Source: Desulfovibrio sp. JC022
GTDB lineage: Bacteria; Desulfobacterota; Desulfovibrionia; Desulfovibrionales; Desulfovibrionaceae
Reading direction: 5' to 3'
DNA length: 64,000 nt
Assembly (NCBI RefSeq): GCF_010470665.1
Contig: NZ_VOPZ01000007.1
Coordinates: forward strand, 109,106-173,105
Shown here: piece by piece, positions 34,971 through 42,922 of the stretch
How the letters are laid out: the number at the start of each line of letters is the position of its first letter
Position numbering within the stretch: position 1 is the first letter of the stretch
Notes under the pieces: model-generated
The model's input: only the letters and a program-made list of their open reading frames with translations
The model's database searches: none
Told to the model about the DNA's origin: nothing
Translations under genes and position numbers: made by a program

Positions 34971-35701
34971 TGATTGAAGTACAAAATATATACAAAACAT
35001 TTTACGTTCCCCATGAAGTTCAAGCCCTTTCCAATGTCTCCCATACGGTGAATAAAGGACAGGTTGTCGTTGTTATCGGCCCTTCGGGTTCCGGTAAATC
35101 AACTTTCCTGCGCTGCTTGAACAGACTTGAATACGCTGATTCCGGCCACATCTTCATTGATGGAGTTGATATTCTCTCTCCCAAGACAGACATCAACAAA
35201 ATTCGTGAAGAAGTAGGTATGGTTTTCCAGTCTTTCAACCTTTTCCCGCACAAGACTGTGCTGGAAAACCTGACCATCGCACAGACAGTAGTCCGTAAAA
35301 GGTCAAAAAAGGAAGCGGGAGAAATAGCCATGGAACTGCTGAAAAAAGTAGGCATCCATGACAAGGCGGGGGTATACCCCACCCAGCTGTCCGGCGGTCA
35401 GCAACAGCGTGTGGCTATCGCCCGCTCACTGGCTATGGAACCCAAAGTACTGCTCTTTGATGAGCCCACTTCCGCTCTTGATCCTGAAATGGTCGGTGAA
35501 GTTCTAGACGTAATGAAGACAGTTGCCAAGGAAGGAATGACCATGGTCGTGGTAACCCATGAAATGGGCTTTGCCCGTGAAGTTGCTGACGAGGTGATTT
35601 TCATGGATCAAGGCATGCTCATTGAAAAAGGAGACCCCGAACATTTCTTTACCAGCCCTGAATCAGACAGGACCAGGGCTTTCCTCAGCCAGATTCTGTA
35701 A
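34970..35701 (+). CDS. Amino-acid ABC transporter ATPase
   Basis: 243 residues with Walker [12 protein letters not shown]-loop [32 protein letters not shown], Walker [21 protein letters not shown] and [11 protein letters not shown]. GlnQ/HisP type and nearly colinear with the protein at 30205-30942, so the two operons probably arose by duplication of a divergent unit. One-base overlap with the permease stop. Confidence 0.95.
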   Translation: MIEVQNIYKTFYVPHEVQALSNVSHTVNKGQVVVVIGPSGSGKSTFLRCLNRLEYADSGHIFIDGVDILSPKTDINKIREEVGMVFQSFNLFPHKTVLENLTIAQTVVRKRSKKEAGEIAMELLKKVGIHDKAGVYPTQLSGGQQQRVAIARSLAMEPKVLLFDEPTSALDPEMVGEVLDVMKTVAKEGMTMVVVTHEMGFAREVADEVIFMDQGMLIEKGDPEHFFTSPESDRTRAFLSQIL

Positions 35702-35715
35702 TTTTTTACAGCTCA

Positions 35716-35759
35716 AAATAAAAGCGGCCGCTTCCATATGGAAGCGGCCGCTTTTATTT
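35716..35759. terminator. Perfect 44-base palindromic terminator
   Basis: The two 22-base arms (35716-35737 and 35738-35759) are exact reverse complements and meet at CCATATGG; the stem core is GCGGCCGC. A-rich and T-rich ends make it a symmetrical terminator between the ATPase gene (plus) and the small membrane protein gene (minus). Confidence 0.88.
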
Positions 35760-35776
35760 GAAAAACATGTAAAAAA

Positions 35777-35980
35777 CTAATCTTCGACATCCTTTTTATC
35801 GCGGACATTCTTCATGGTCAGTCCGGCAACGCAACCGACCAGCATGCCAAGCAGCAAAGCCCGCTGGATATCCATAAAAAACCACCCCGCAATAGCTCCT
35901 ACCGATCCGCCCACAAGAATCCCACGAGCCATGCATTCGAGCAACCGCTCAAAATTCTTATCTTCTTTTAACTCACCCAC
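35777..35980 (-). CDS. Small glycine-rich membrane protein
   Basis: 67 residues from a GTG start with GAAGGTG upstream. Two hydrophobic helices (about 18-36 and 41-57) with glycine-zipper spacing (GILVGGSVGAIAGW, GMLVGCVAGL) and a charged tail. Function unknown. It begins one base after the PilZ gene's stop, so the two are in one operon. Confidence 0.65.
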   Translation of the reverse strand: MGELKEDKNFERLLECMARGILVGGSVGAIAGWFFMDIQRALLLGMLVGCVAGLTMKNVRDKKDVED

Positions 35981-35981
35981 A

Positions 35982-36668
35982 TTACACCTTCTTAACCTGA
36001 ATTAAATCATCAATCTGATCCGCCTGTTCCTCGGAAAGAGACAAAAACCTAAGCCCTATGCCGGGCATCTGCGATTTCACACCCCACGGAACATTCCACA
36101 ACACTTCCGATTTAATGGGGGTTTTATCGCTCAATTCCATAAACGCCACCCAAAGAGTTTCACCTTTTTTCCACCGCGAAACAGAATACAAAAAGCAACC
36201 TTCTGCGGAAAAATTAAGGGCAACGCTCTTTTCCATATGGCTGTTGGGAGAATTAATATCCCTGTTCAGCAAGACGTTCAAAACCCTGTTCGCCCTTTTG
36301 GTGCCACGTAACGATCTTGCTGTAAAGTTCTGGCAGCTCTCCCTGAAGAATTCCTCAAGAGTGTTACCATGCCCTGAGAACTTACCGGTAGGAATACAGC
36401 GTATTCCCTCAGTAGCTTTATAACTAAGCCGCATCACAGGGAAATTGTCGCTCAAAAGGTTAGCATCGGCCTTATCCGCGGCTGTTGAGCGAAGGAGAGT
36501 CGGAATATCAATCAAGAATCCGTTATACTTAATCTTATTGTGCTTGAGGGAAATTTCATGAAGAGACTCGGCAACATCACAGTCAATATCAAAACTCCTC
36601 AAAGCCTGAAGATATATCCCCCTGTTATCCCCGGGGGCTGCAACGAGTAAAATTCTCAATCTGTCCAC
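35982..36668 (-). CDS. PilZ-domain protein with receiver-like N-terminus
   Basis: 228 residues from a GTG start (GGAGGGT eight or nine bases upstream). The N-terminal ~85 residues have a receiver-like alpha/beta pattern (RILLVAAPGDNRGIYLQAL) but no phospho-acceptor Asp pocket. The C-terminal part is a PilZ domain with RGTKR (RxxxR) and NFSAEG (NxSxxG), the two motifs that bind cyclic di-GMP. It is likely a c-di-GMP effector for motility or envelope functions. The same strand carries the glycine-rich membrane protein next. Confidence 0.78.
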   Translation of the reverse strand: MDRLRILLVAAPGDNRGIYLQALRSFDIDCDVAESLHEISLKHNKIKYNGFLIDIPTLLRSTAADKADANLLSDNFPVMRLSYKATEGIRCIPTGKFSGHGNTLEEFFRESCQNFTARSLRGTKRANRVLNVLLNRDINSPNSHMEKSVALNFSAEGCFLYSVSRWKKGETLWVAFMELSDKTPIKSEVLWNVPWGVKSQMPGIGLRFLSLSEEQADQIDDLIQVKKV

Positions 36669-36877
36669 CCTTAATGACCCTCCATAAAAAAATATCCACT
36701 TGGCTAACTGTCGTTATCAATATATACTCACAAAATCAAAAAATACACAGTTATAAAGGTTTTCAAACATTAACATAACTTAAGCCGAAAGTACTAACAA
36801 CCAATACGCAAAGTTATTATCAGGCAAATTTGCTGCTTATCAAAAAAACAAACCTAAGCTGAAATTGGATACTGCCC

Positions 36878-37996
36878 ATGGATGAAGCCCCCAAAATCTT
36901 GACTATTGATGATGACGAAAGCGTACGCCTTTCCATTGCACATTACCTTGAAGACAGCGGATACAAAGTATTACAGGCAGCCAACGGCCACGAAGGATTA
37001 AAAATTTTCCGGGAACAAGAGCCTGATGTGGTCCTGCTCGACCTCAGAATGCCTGAAATGGACGGTTTATCCGTGCTTAAACAGCTTGGACAGGAAGCCC
37101 CGCAGACTCCGGTAATTGTTGTTTCAGGCACAGGTTCATTCGAAGATGTAATTGCCACGGTCAGGCTCGGGTCATGGGATTACATTCCGAAACCCATCAC
37201 TGATCTTACCGATTTAGAAAATGCAATTCTCCGCACCAGAGAAAGAGCACGCCTTCTAGTTGAAAATGAAAGATACAAAGAGGAACTGGAACGAAAAATC
37301 CGCGAACGAACTGAAGAACTGCAACTAATCAACAAAGTCCTTTCAGAAGAAATTTCCGCCCGTAAAAAAACCGAAGCACTTGTCAGGGCCTCACTTGCAG
37401 AGAAAGAGGTCATGCTTAAAGAAATTCACCATCGGGTGAAAAACAACCTGCAAGTTATTTCAAGTCTGCTCAGCCTGCAAAGCGGCTACACCGATGATGC
37501 CGAAGCACACAACCTGCTGCGTGAATGCCAGCACAGGGTTCGTTCCATGTCCATGCTGCACGAAAAACTTTACCGCTCCGAAGATCTATCACGCATCGAT
37601 ATGAACGAATACGCACTGACCCTGATCAGCTTCCTGCTCCGCTCCTATTCCGTGGATGGAAAAGTCAGCCCCTCATATAAAATTAAAGACATTCATATGG
37701 GCATTGATTCCGCCATTCCCTGCGGCCTCATCATTAATGAGCTTGTTTCCAACGCTCTGACCCATGCTTACGAAATGAATACCGGAGGTGAACTTGAAGT
37801 TTCCATGCACAGGGAAAATGACCGTATCGAGTTGAAAGTATCCGACAATGGCGTAGGACTACCTGAAGATTTCTCCATAAGCGGTTCAAGAACCCTTGGT
37901 ATGACCCTTGTGGAAACACTTGCACAGCAGCTTAACGGGGAAGTCAACTTTTTCAATGACAACGGGGCTACATTCCAAATCAGCTTTCCCGGCTAA
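36878..37996 (+). CDS. Receiver-histidine kinase (HisKA_2 type)
   Basis: 372 residues. N-terminal receiver with Asp55 (VLLDLRMPEMDG), a coiled coil (about 125-175), a HisKA_2 dimerisation domain with His in LKEIHHRVKNNLQVISSLLS (about 180-200), and an ATPase domain with ELVSNALTHAYE, SDNGVGLP and RTLGMTLVETLA. No membrane segment or sensor domain, so it is a cytoplasmic kinase probably regulated by phosphorylation of its own receiver. Divergent from the PilZ operon; 82 bases upstream of a STAS gene. Confidence 0.92.
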   Translation: MDEAPKILTIDDDESVRLSIAHYLEDSGYKVLQAANGHEGLKIFREQEPDVVLLDLRMPEMDGLSVLKQLGQEAPQTPVIVVSGTGSFEDVIATVRLGSWDYIPKPITDLTDLENAILRTRERARLLVENERYKEELERKIRERTEELQLINKVLSEEISARKKTEALVRASLAEKEVMLKEIHHRVKNNLQVISSLLSLQSGYTDDAEAHNLLRECQHRVRSMSMLHEKLYRSEDLSRIDMNEYALTLISFLLRSYSVDGKVSPSYKIKDIHMGIDSAIPCGLIINELVSNALTHAYEMNTGGELEVSMHRENDRIELKVSDNGVGLPEDFSISGSRTLGMTLVETLAQQLNGEVNFFNDNGATFQISFPG

Positions 37997-38078
37997 ACTC
38001 AGACTTGATTGAAATTAAAAGGCGGTGTAGCTTGCTAGCCGTGATCCTTGCAATAGAACCACATAAGAAGGAAAAAAA

Positions 38079-38432
38079 ATGGAACTCAGCTTTAAACAGA
38101 TAGATGAAATCACCGTTGTAAAAATTGAATCCTCGGAACTGAACCATGTCGTCAGCCATGATTTTCAGCGTCAGATCAACCCGATCTTCGAAGAAAAGCA
38201 GTTTAACATAGCACTTGATATGGACAGCGTTGACTTTATGGACAGCATGGGTATCGGCACTCTGATCACCCTGCGCAACAAGCTGATGAAAGAAAAAGGC
38301 AACATTGCCATGTTCAACATCAGTGACCGGGTCAAAAAAATCATCGACATCGCCGCCCTGCACAAAGTTTTCGAACTTTACGAAACTGAAGAAGACGCAG
38401 TAAACGGCCTCAAAGAAAAAATGCTGGCCTAA
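38079..38432 (+). CDS. STAS-domain anti-sigma-factor antagonist-like protein
   Basis: 117 residues of SpoIIAA/RsbV type. The phosphorylatable Ser56 is in VDFMDSMGIGTLI. Such proteins bind a serine kinase/anti-sigma factor and are freed by a PP2C phosphatase; neither partner is in the window. Neighbouring kinase suggests one signalling unit, but this is inference. AAGGAAA precedes the ATG; terminator downstream. Confidence 0.9.
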   Translation: MELSFKQIDEITVVKIESSELNHVVSHDFQRQINPIFEEKQFNIALDMDSVDFMDSMGIGTLITLRNKLMKEKGNIAMFNISDRVKKIIDIAALHKVFELYETEEDAVNGLKEKMLA

Positions 38433-38449
38433 CTGAACTCGATATAAAC

Positions 38450-38488
38450 ACCGGGCAGGCTGGAAAGTCTGTCCGGTTTTCTTTTTTC
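38450..38488 (+). terminator. Terminator after the STAS gene
   Basis: ACCGGGCAG (38450-38458) pairs with CTGTCCGGT (38469-38477, one G-U), followed by TTTCTTTTTTC. The next gene begins only about 20 bases later. Confidence 0.8.
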
Positions 38489-38508
38489 ATCCTCCACCCA
38501 TCACAATC

Positions 38509-39492
38509 ATGTCTCCCAAAGAAAATCTGTTCCATCCTATTCTGGCTACTGTAAAAGATGCTGCACGCATAAGTCTGGATCTGTTCAAAATAATGATCCC
38601 GGTGGTCATTGCCGTTAAAATTCTTCAGGAATTCAATCTGGTAGGCTACCTGGCCGCTCCCCTTGCCCCGGTCATGAAGCTGGTAGGGCTTCCCGGTGAG
38701 ATGGGTCTTGTCTGGGCCACCGCACTCATCAACAACATATACAGCGGCCTGATAGTCTTCCTGAGCCTTGCGCAAGACCAGCCCCTGACAGCTGCGCAGG
38801 CAACTGTTCTAGGCACAATGATTCTTGTGGCCCACTCCATGCCCGTAGAATTGCGGGTGGTCCAAAGCTCAGGCCCCAAGCTCGGATTTCAATTACTGAT
38901 CAGGATGGCAGCGGCTTTCCTGATGGGGCTCATCCTGAACCTAGTCTACCAGAACTTTGACATGCTTCAGGGGCCGGCCAATATCCTGCTCACCCCGGAC
39001 AATTCCGCCATTGAAAAAACAATTTTTGAGTGGGCCTTGGGCGAAATCCGCAATCTTATTTCCATCTTCGGTATAATTTTGTGTCTGTTGGCGGTCATGC
39101 GCATCCTGACCAAAATCCGGGTCATTGCGGCCATGGATTTCCTGCTCCGTCCCTTCTTGACCATGATGGGAATCGGAACCAAGGCTTCTGCCTTAACCGT
39201 AGTAGGGTTAACCATGGGCCTTTCCTACGGCGGCGGCATGATCATCCATGAAACAAAATCCGGGCGCATTGATAAAAAAGACGTTTTTTATTCTCTGACC
39301 CTGATGAGCATCTGCCACAGCCTGATCGAAGACACCCTGCTGCTCATGATGATTGGCGGACACGTTTCCGGACTCTTTTGGGGACGGCTGATCATGTCCT
39401 GCCTGATTGTGGCGGCATTAGTTCAAATAACCAAATTTATACCGGAAAGCTTTTCCGACAAATATTTATGGGGACTCCCCAAACAATCTTAA
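38509..39492 (+). CDS. Nucleoside-recognition (Gate) domain membrane protein
   Basis: 327 residues, about eight membrane helices in two similar halves, each with the Gate pattern (LFKIMIPVVIAVKIL...ALINNIYSG and GIGTKASALTVVGLTMGLSYGGG by parts). This is the fold of SpmA/SpmB and nucleoside transporter gates; actual substrate unknown. No Shine-Dalgarno is visible before the ATG, which sits just behind a terminator, so the promoter must be very close or the transcript short-leadered. Confidence 0.85.
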   Translation: MSPKENLFHPILATVKDAARISLDLFKIMIPVVIAVKILQEFNLVGYLAAPLAPVMKLVGLPGEMGLVWATALINNIYSGLIVFLSLAQDQPLTAAQATVLGTMILVAHSMPVELRVVQSSGPKLGFQLLIRMAAAFLMGLILNLVYQNFDMLQGPANILLTPDNSAIEKTIFEWALGEIRNLISIFGIILCLLAVMRILTKIRVIAAMDFLLRPFLTMMGIGTKASALTVVGLTMGLSYGGGMIIHETKSGRIDKKDVFYSLTLMSICHSLIEDTLLLMMIGGHVSGLFWGRLIMSCLIVAALVQITKFIPESFSDKYLWGLPKQS

Positions 39493-39509
39493 AAAAACAA
39501 GGAATGGAT

Positions 39510-39890
39510 ATGATAGTTACTACCGTAAACACCGAAAACGCGCCTGCCGCAATCGGACCGTACTCTCAGGCTACCATCTACAACTCGCAAGCCTTTGTAA
39601 GCGGACAGCTTGGACTTGTCCCGGAGACAGGCGAATTCGTTTCCACTGATGTGCAGGAACAGACAAGACAAGCCCTTGAGAACCTGAAGGCCATTCTTGA
39701 TGCCTGCGGAAGTGCCATGACCAAGGTCATCAGTGTTGACGTTTTTCTGACCGACATGAACGATTTTGCCAAGGTTAACGAAGTCTATTCCGAATTCTTC
39801 GCCAATCACAAACCCGCACGGGCCGCTGTTGAAGTAAGCGCGCTGCCTAAAGGCGGACTCGTTGAAATCAAGTGCATTGCTGCTATTTAG
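39510..39890 (+). CDS. ridA: RidA family enamine/imine deaminase
   Basis: 126 residues from the ATG at 39510, which has AAGGA six bases upstream; an ATG two codons earlier is too close to that site. Conserved PAAIGPYSQAT, FVSGQLGL, and the ending KGGLVEIKCIAAI with Arg in KPARAAVEV place it in the RidA/YjgF family. It hydrolyses reactive enamine/imine intermediates made by pyridoxal-phosphate enzymes, protecting amino-acid metabolism. It follows the Gate protein by 17 bases and ends with a clear terminator. Confidence 0.93.
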   Translation: MIVTTVNTENAPAAIGPYSQATIYNSQAFVSGQLGLVPETGEFVSTDVQEQTRQALENLKAILDACGSAMTKVISVDVFLTDMNDFAKVNEVYSEFFANHKPARAAVEVSALPKGGLVEIKCIAAI

Positions 39891-39894
39891 TTAA

Positions 39895-39954
39895 TTGATG
39901 CGCTATCGCGCTATTAAGAATGAAAGGATTTTGCCTCCGGCACTTCGCTTAGCA
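39895..39954 (+). repeat. Intergenic palindromic repeat, copy 2 (partial)
   Basis: TTGATGCGCTATCGCGC followed about 25 bases later by TTTTGCCTCCGGC. Same order and spacing as 10033-10078, but the GGCCAAAGG half is missing. Confidence 0.65.
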
Positions 39955-39972
39955 TATCTTACTTGAAATTTT

Positions 39973-39998
39973 AAAAGGGGCCTCGCGGTCCCTTTTTT
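39973..39998 (+). terminator. Terminator after ridA
   Basis: AAAAGGGGCC (39973-39982) pairs with GGTCCCTTTT (39987-39996, one G-U), loop TCGC, followed by T residues. Confidence 0.85.
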
Positions 39999-40399
39999 GC
40001 TGCCAAAAATCCGTCCGTTTTCCGACACTGCCTTACCGCCTACGATTTGCGTACTTATCTGCCAAAGGAAAAAGCACGCAAATCAAAGTAGTTACTCACT
40101 ACCAATAATTACTGGCACGTATTCTGCTTATAAACAAATAAGACGGACAAAAAGAACAGACTAAACAAACACAACAATAAATTTAAAAATAAGAGTCGTT
40201 CTTCATCCATCTTTAAAAAATGTTCTGGACTGATAGGCGAGTGCAGGAAACGGTAGAAACGAACAGCTTAGAAAAAAATTATACACAAAAGCGATTCTGC
40301 CCTCCCTCCCGCGATTGATCCGGACATTTTTTTATGCCCGAATTTTAATCCTGAATCAGGGATTGCCCTATCTACTTTCACCTGCTATCGATTCCAGCC
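39999..40399. promoter_or_regulatory. Gene-free region with a sigma-54 type promoter
   Basis: No convincing gene lies here. TGGCACGTATTCTGCT at 40113-40128 has GG-N10-GC and matches the sigma-54 consensus well, pointing rightward. Downstream are 270 bases without an open frame of quality, with a CU-rich stretch (CCCTCCCTCCC) near 40304 and a weak stem CGGACAT/ATGCCCG around a T-run at about 40319-40339. It could encode a small RNA or be a long leader for the next gene. Confidence 0.5.
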
Positions 40400-40885
40400 A
40401 TGAAGCAGGAAAAATTCACAAATCCTTTCAGTATTGTTCTCTTTGAACCGGAAATTCCGCCCAATACCGGAAATATTGCCCGGCTTTGCGCAGGAACAGA
40501 CACCGAGCTGCATCTCATTAAGCCGCTGGGCTTTTCCATTTCCGACAAGCATCTTAAGCGAGCCGGGCTTGATTACTGGCCCAAGGTAAAGCTTTCCGTG
40601 TGGGAGAACTGGCAGGACTACAAAGAAAACGCAAAACCCCGGCGACTTGTCACCACCAGTGCCAAACGGGGAACCCATCTTTTCGATTTTAAATTTCTAC
40701 CCGGAGACCATCTTGTGCTTGGCCCGGAAACACGAGGCCTGCCGGGTTGGATGTTTGATGAATTCGAACATGCGGTGAACATCCCCACCACGGATAACGT
40801 GCGCAGTCTGAACCTTTCCACCTCGGCTGGGATCATTCTCTATCAAGCACTGTCCTGTCTGGACGCAGAAGTTTCTTTTAAATAA
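40400..40885 (+). CDS. trmL: tRNA (cytidine(34)-2'-O)-methyltransferase
   Basis: 161 residues of SPOUT type. EPEIPPNTGNIARLC, HLIKPLGF, LVLGPETRGLP and VRSLNLSTSAGIILYQAL are the knot-forming S-adenosylmethionine motifs of TrmL/YibK. It methylates the wobble ribose of tRNA-Leu isoacceptors. The motif 3 start reads IPTTDN where IPM is common. Weak ribosome site. Confidence 0.92.
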   Translation: MKQEKFTNPFSIVLFEPEIPPNTGNIARLCAGTDTELHLIKPLGFSISDKHLKRAGLDYWPKVKLSVWENWQDYKENAKPRRLVTTSAKRGTHLFDFKFLPGDHLVLGPETRGLPGWMFDEFEHAVNIPTTDNVRSLNLSTSAGIILYQALSCLDAEVSFK

Positions 40886-40905
40886 CTTTCCTCAATAGAC
40901 ACTGA

Positions 40906-40956
40906 TTGCCGCACTGCAATTTGCACACTGCACTTTCTTGCATATCATTGCGGCAA
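40906..40956 (+). promoter_or_regulatory. Inverted repeat in the rmlB leader
   Basis: TTGCCGCA (40906-40913) is the exact complement of TGCGGCAA (40949-40956); the loop contains three TGCA-type repeats. It lies about 45 bases ahead of rmlB and may be a leader stem or an operator. Confidence 0.4.
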
Positions 40957-40999
40957 GAGGTATATTCGCCCTCGAATTTCAATCTTCAGCGGAGAATCT

Positions 41000-42022
41000 A
41001 TGCGACTTCTTATTACCGGCGGATGCGGGTTTATCGGAACCAACTTCATCTACCTGATGAAAGAAAGACATCCTGACTGGAAACTATTCAATCTCGATAA
41101 ACTGACCTACGCCGGAAACCGCAAGAACCTGTTTGATCTGGAGCAGGATGACAAGTCCGGCTACACATTCATCCAAGGCGATATCTGCGACAAGGAATTC
41201 GTCACCTCTGTGCTGCACGATTACAAGATCGATGCAGTGGTCAACTTTGCGGCTGAATCTCATGTGGACCGCTCCATCAATGACCCAGCTCCCTTTCTGA
41301 CCACCAACACCCTCGGCGCGCAAAACATGATGGAATGCGCCCGCAGTGCCGGAATCGAAAAATTCGTCCACGTCTCCACTGACGAAGTCTACGGAACCCT
41401 CGGACCGAATGACCCGGCCTTCAGCGAAAAAAATCCCCTTGAGCCCAACAGTCCCTACTCTGCCTCCAAGGCCGGTGCGGATCTCATGGCAAGGGCATAC
41501 TTCGAGACCTACAAATTTCCCGTATCCATAACCCGCTGTTCCAACAACTACGGTCCCTACCAGTTCCCGGAAAAACTCATCCCGCTCATGTTTATCAAAG
41601 CCACTGCGGGCGAAAGCCTTCCCATCTACGGTGACGGCTCCAACGTCAGAGACTGGATCTACGTTGATGATCATTGCACCGGGGTGGAACTCACTCTGCT
41701 CAAAGGACAGCCCGGAAAGGCTTACAACTTTGGCGGTGCTGCTGAAAAAACCAATCTTGAGCTGGTTAAAGAGCTTCTGGAAATTCTTGGAAAAAATGAG
41801 TCGCTCATAACTTATGTCAAAGACAGGCCCGGACATGATATGCGATACGCCATGGACTATTCACTGGCTGAAAAGGAACTTGGCTTCACCCCGGCAGTGA
41901 CTTTTGATGAAGGAATCCGCAAGACCATAGAATGGTACCAGAACAACGGACAATGGCTTGAAGATGTTCGCAGCGGAGCTTACCGCGAATTCATGGACCA
42001 ATGGTACGGAGAGCGAAAATGA
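41000..42022 (+). CDS. rmlB: dTDP-glucose 4,6-dehydratase
   Basis: 340 residues of extended short-chain dehydrogenase type: NAD motif GGCGFIGTNFI (7-17), catalytic STDEVYGTL and YSASKAG (Tyr-x3-Lys), and RCSNNYGPYQFPEKLIPL. It converts dTDP-glucose to dTDP-4-keto-6-deoxyglucose, the second step to dTDP-rhamnose and related sugars. GGAGA precedes the ATG; it overlaps rmlD by ATGA. Genes for the first and third steps (rmlA, rmlC) are not in the window. Confidence 0.95.
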   Translation: MRLLITGGCGFIGTNFIYLMKERHPDWKLFNLDKLTYAGNRKNLFDLEQDDKSGYTFIQGDICDKEFVTSVLHDYKIDAVVNFAAESHVDRSINDPAPFLTTNTLGAQNMMECARSAGIEKFVHVSTDEVYGTLGPNDPAFSEKNPLEPNSPYSASKAGADLMARAYFETYKFPVSITRCSNNYGPYQFPEKLIPLMFIKATAGESLPIYGDGSNVRDWIYVDDHCTGVELTLLKGQPGKAYNFGGAAEKTNLELVKELLEILGKNESLITYVKDRPGHDMRYAMDYSLAEKELGFTPAVTFDEGIRKTIEWYQNNGQWLEDVRSGAYREFMDQWYGERK

Positions 42023-42903
42023 TTGATTTAGCAGGTAAAAAGGCAGTAATTCTCGGTGGACGAACCGGACTTCTCGGGCAAAGCCTTGCAGAAAAAATGC
42101 AGGCGCAGGAGATTGTAACCATTCCTCTGTCCCGCTCCGACTTTGACCCCATGAACGAGGAATCCCTGATAGCACTGCTGGAAAGGGAAGAGCCGGATTT
42201 CGTAATCAACACAGTGGCCTACACCATGGTAGACCTTGCTGAAGATGAAGAAAACAACGCCCACCTGCTAAACACCACACTGCCTGCCACATTGGGCAGG
42301 CTCTGCAAACAATTCAATATCAAGCTGATTCACTACAGCACGGACTTCGTCTTTGACGGTAAAAAGGACTCTCCCTACACGGAAGAGGACCGTACAAACC
42401 CTCAGTCTGTTTACGGAGAAACCAAGCTGGCCGGAGAAGAACGACTAAGCGAACTTGATTACGAAGATATCCTGATCATCCGCACAGCATGGCTGTTTGG
42501 CCCGCACAAAACCAACTTCGTACATAAAATCCTGAACTTTGCCAAAGAAAGGGAAAACCTGACCGTCGTTCATGATCAGGCCGGATCGCCCACCTACACA
42601 CCTGATCTTGCAGAGTACACAATTGAGCTGCTCAAGAATGAAGCCAAGGGAATTTTCAATGTAGTCAACTCCGGTAAGGCAAGCTGGTGTGAACTGGCCA
42701 CCGAGGCCATCAACTGCTGCGCCATCAACTGCCGGGTCGACCCGGTCCCAACTTCCGCCTATCCCACCAAGGCCACCAGACCGCCCTACTCAGTGCTGGA
42801 CACCTCAAAATTTACCGAGGTGACCGGAACAACTCCGCGCCCGTGGGTTCAGGCTCTCAGGGACTATGTTTACAACGACCTGAAAGACCATCAGGAAGAT
42901 TAA
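42019..42903 (+). CDS. rmlD: dTDP-4-dehydrorhamnose reductase
   Basis: 294 residues from the ATG that overlaps the rmlB stop. NADPH motif GGRTGLLGQSL (near 13-23), NTVAYTMVDLAEDE, YSTDFVFDG, YGETKLAGE (Tyr-x3-Lys) and FNVVNSGKASW identify RmlD. It reduces dTDP-4-keto-rhamnose to dTDP-rhamnose for cell-surface polysaccharide. Translationally coupled to rmlB. Confidence 0.93.
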   Translation: MIDLAGKKAVILGGRTGLLGQSLAEKMQAQEIVTIPLSRSDFDPMNEESLIALLEREEPDFVINTVAYTMVDLAEDEENNAHLLNTTLPATLGRLCKQFNIKLIHYSTDFVFDGKKDSPYTEEDRTNPQSVYGETKLAGEERLSELDYEDILIIRTAWLFGPHKTNFVHKILNFAKERENLTVVHDQAGSPTYTPDLAEYTIELLKNEAKGIFNVVNSGKASWCELATEAINCCAINCRVDPVPTSAYPTKATRPPYSVLDTSKFTEVTGTTPRPWVQALRDYVYNDLKDHQED

Positions 42904-42922
42904 TCTTCCCGCCAAAGGAAAA

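Noticed and set aside
40220-40318. A 32-codon frame after the sigma-54 site
   Set aside because: No ribosome-binding site and no similarity to any protein I know; the region fits better as noncoding.
40923-40942. Sigma-54 promoter in the rmlB leader (TGCACTTTCTTGC)
   Set aside because: Lacks the invariant GG and the GG-GC spacing is 9, not 10.
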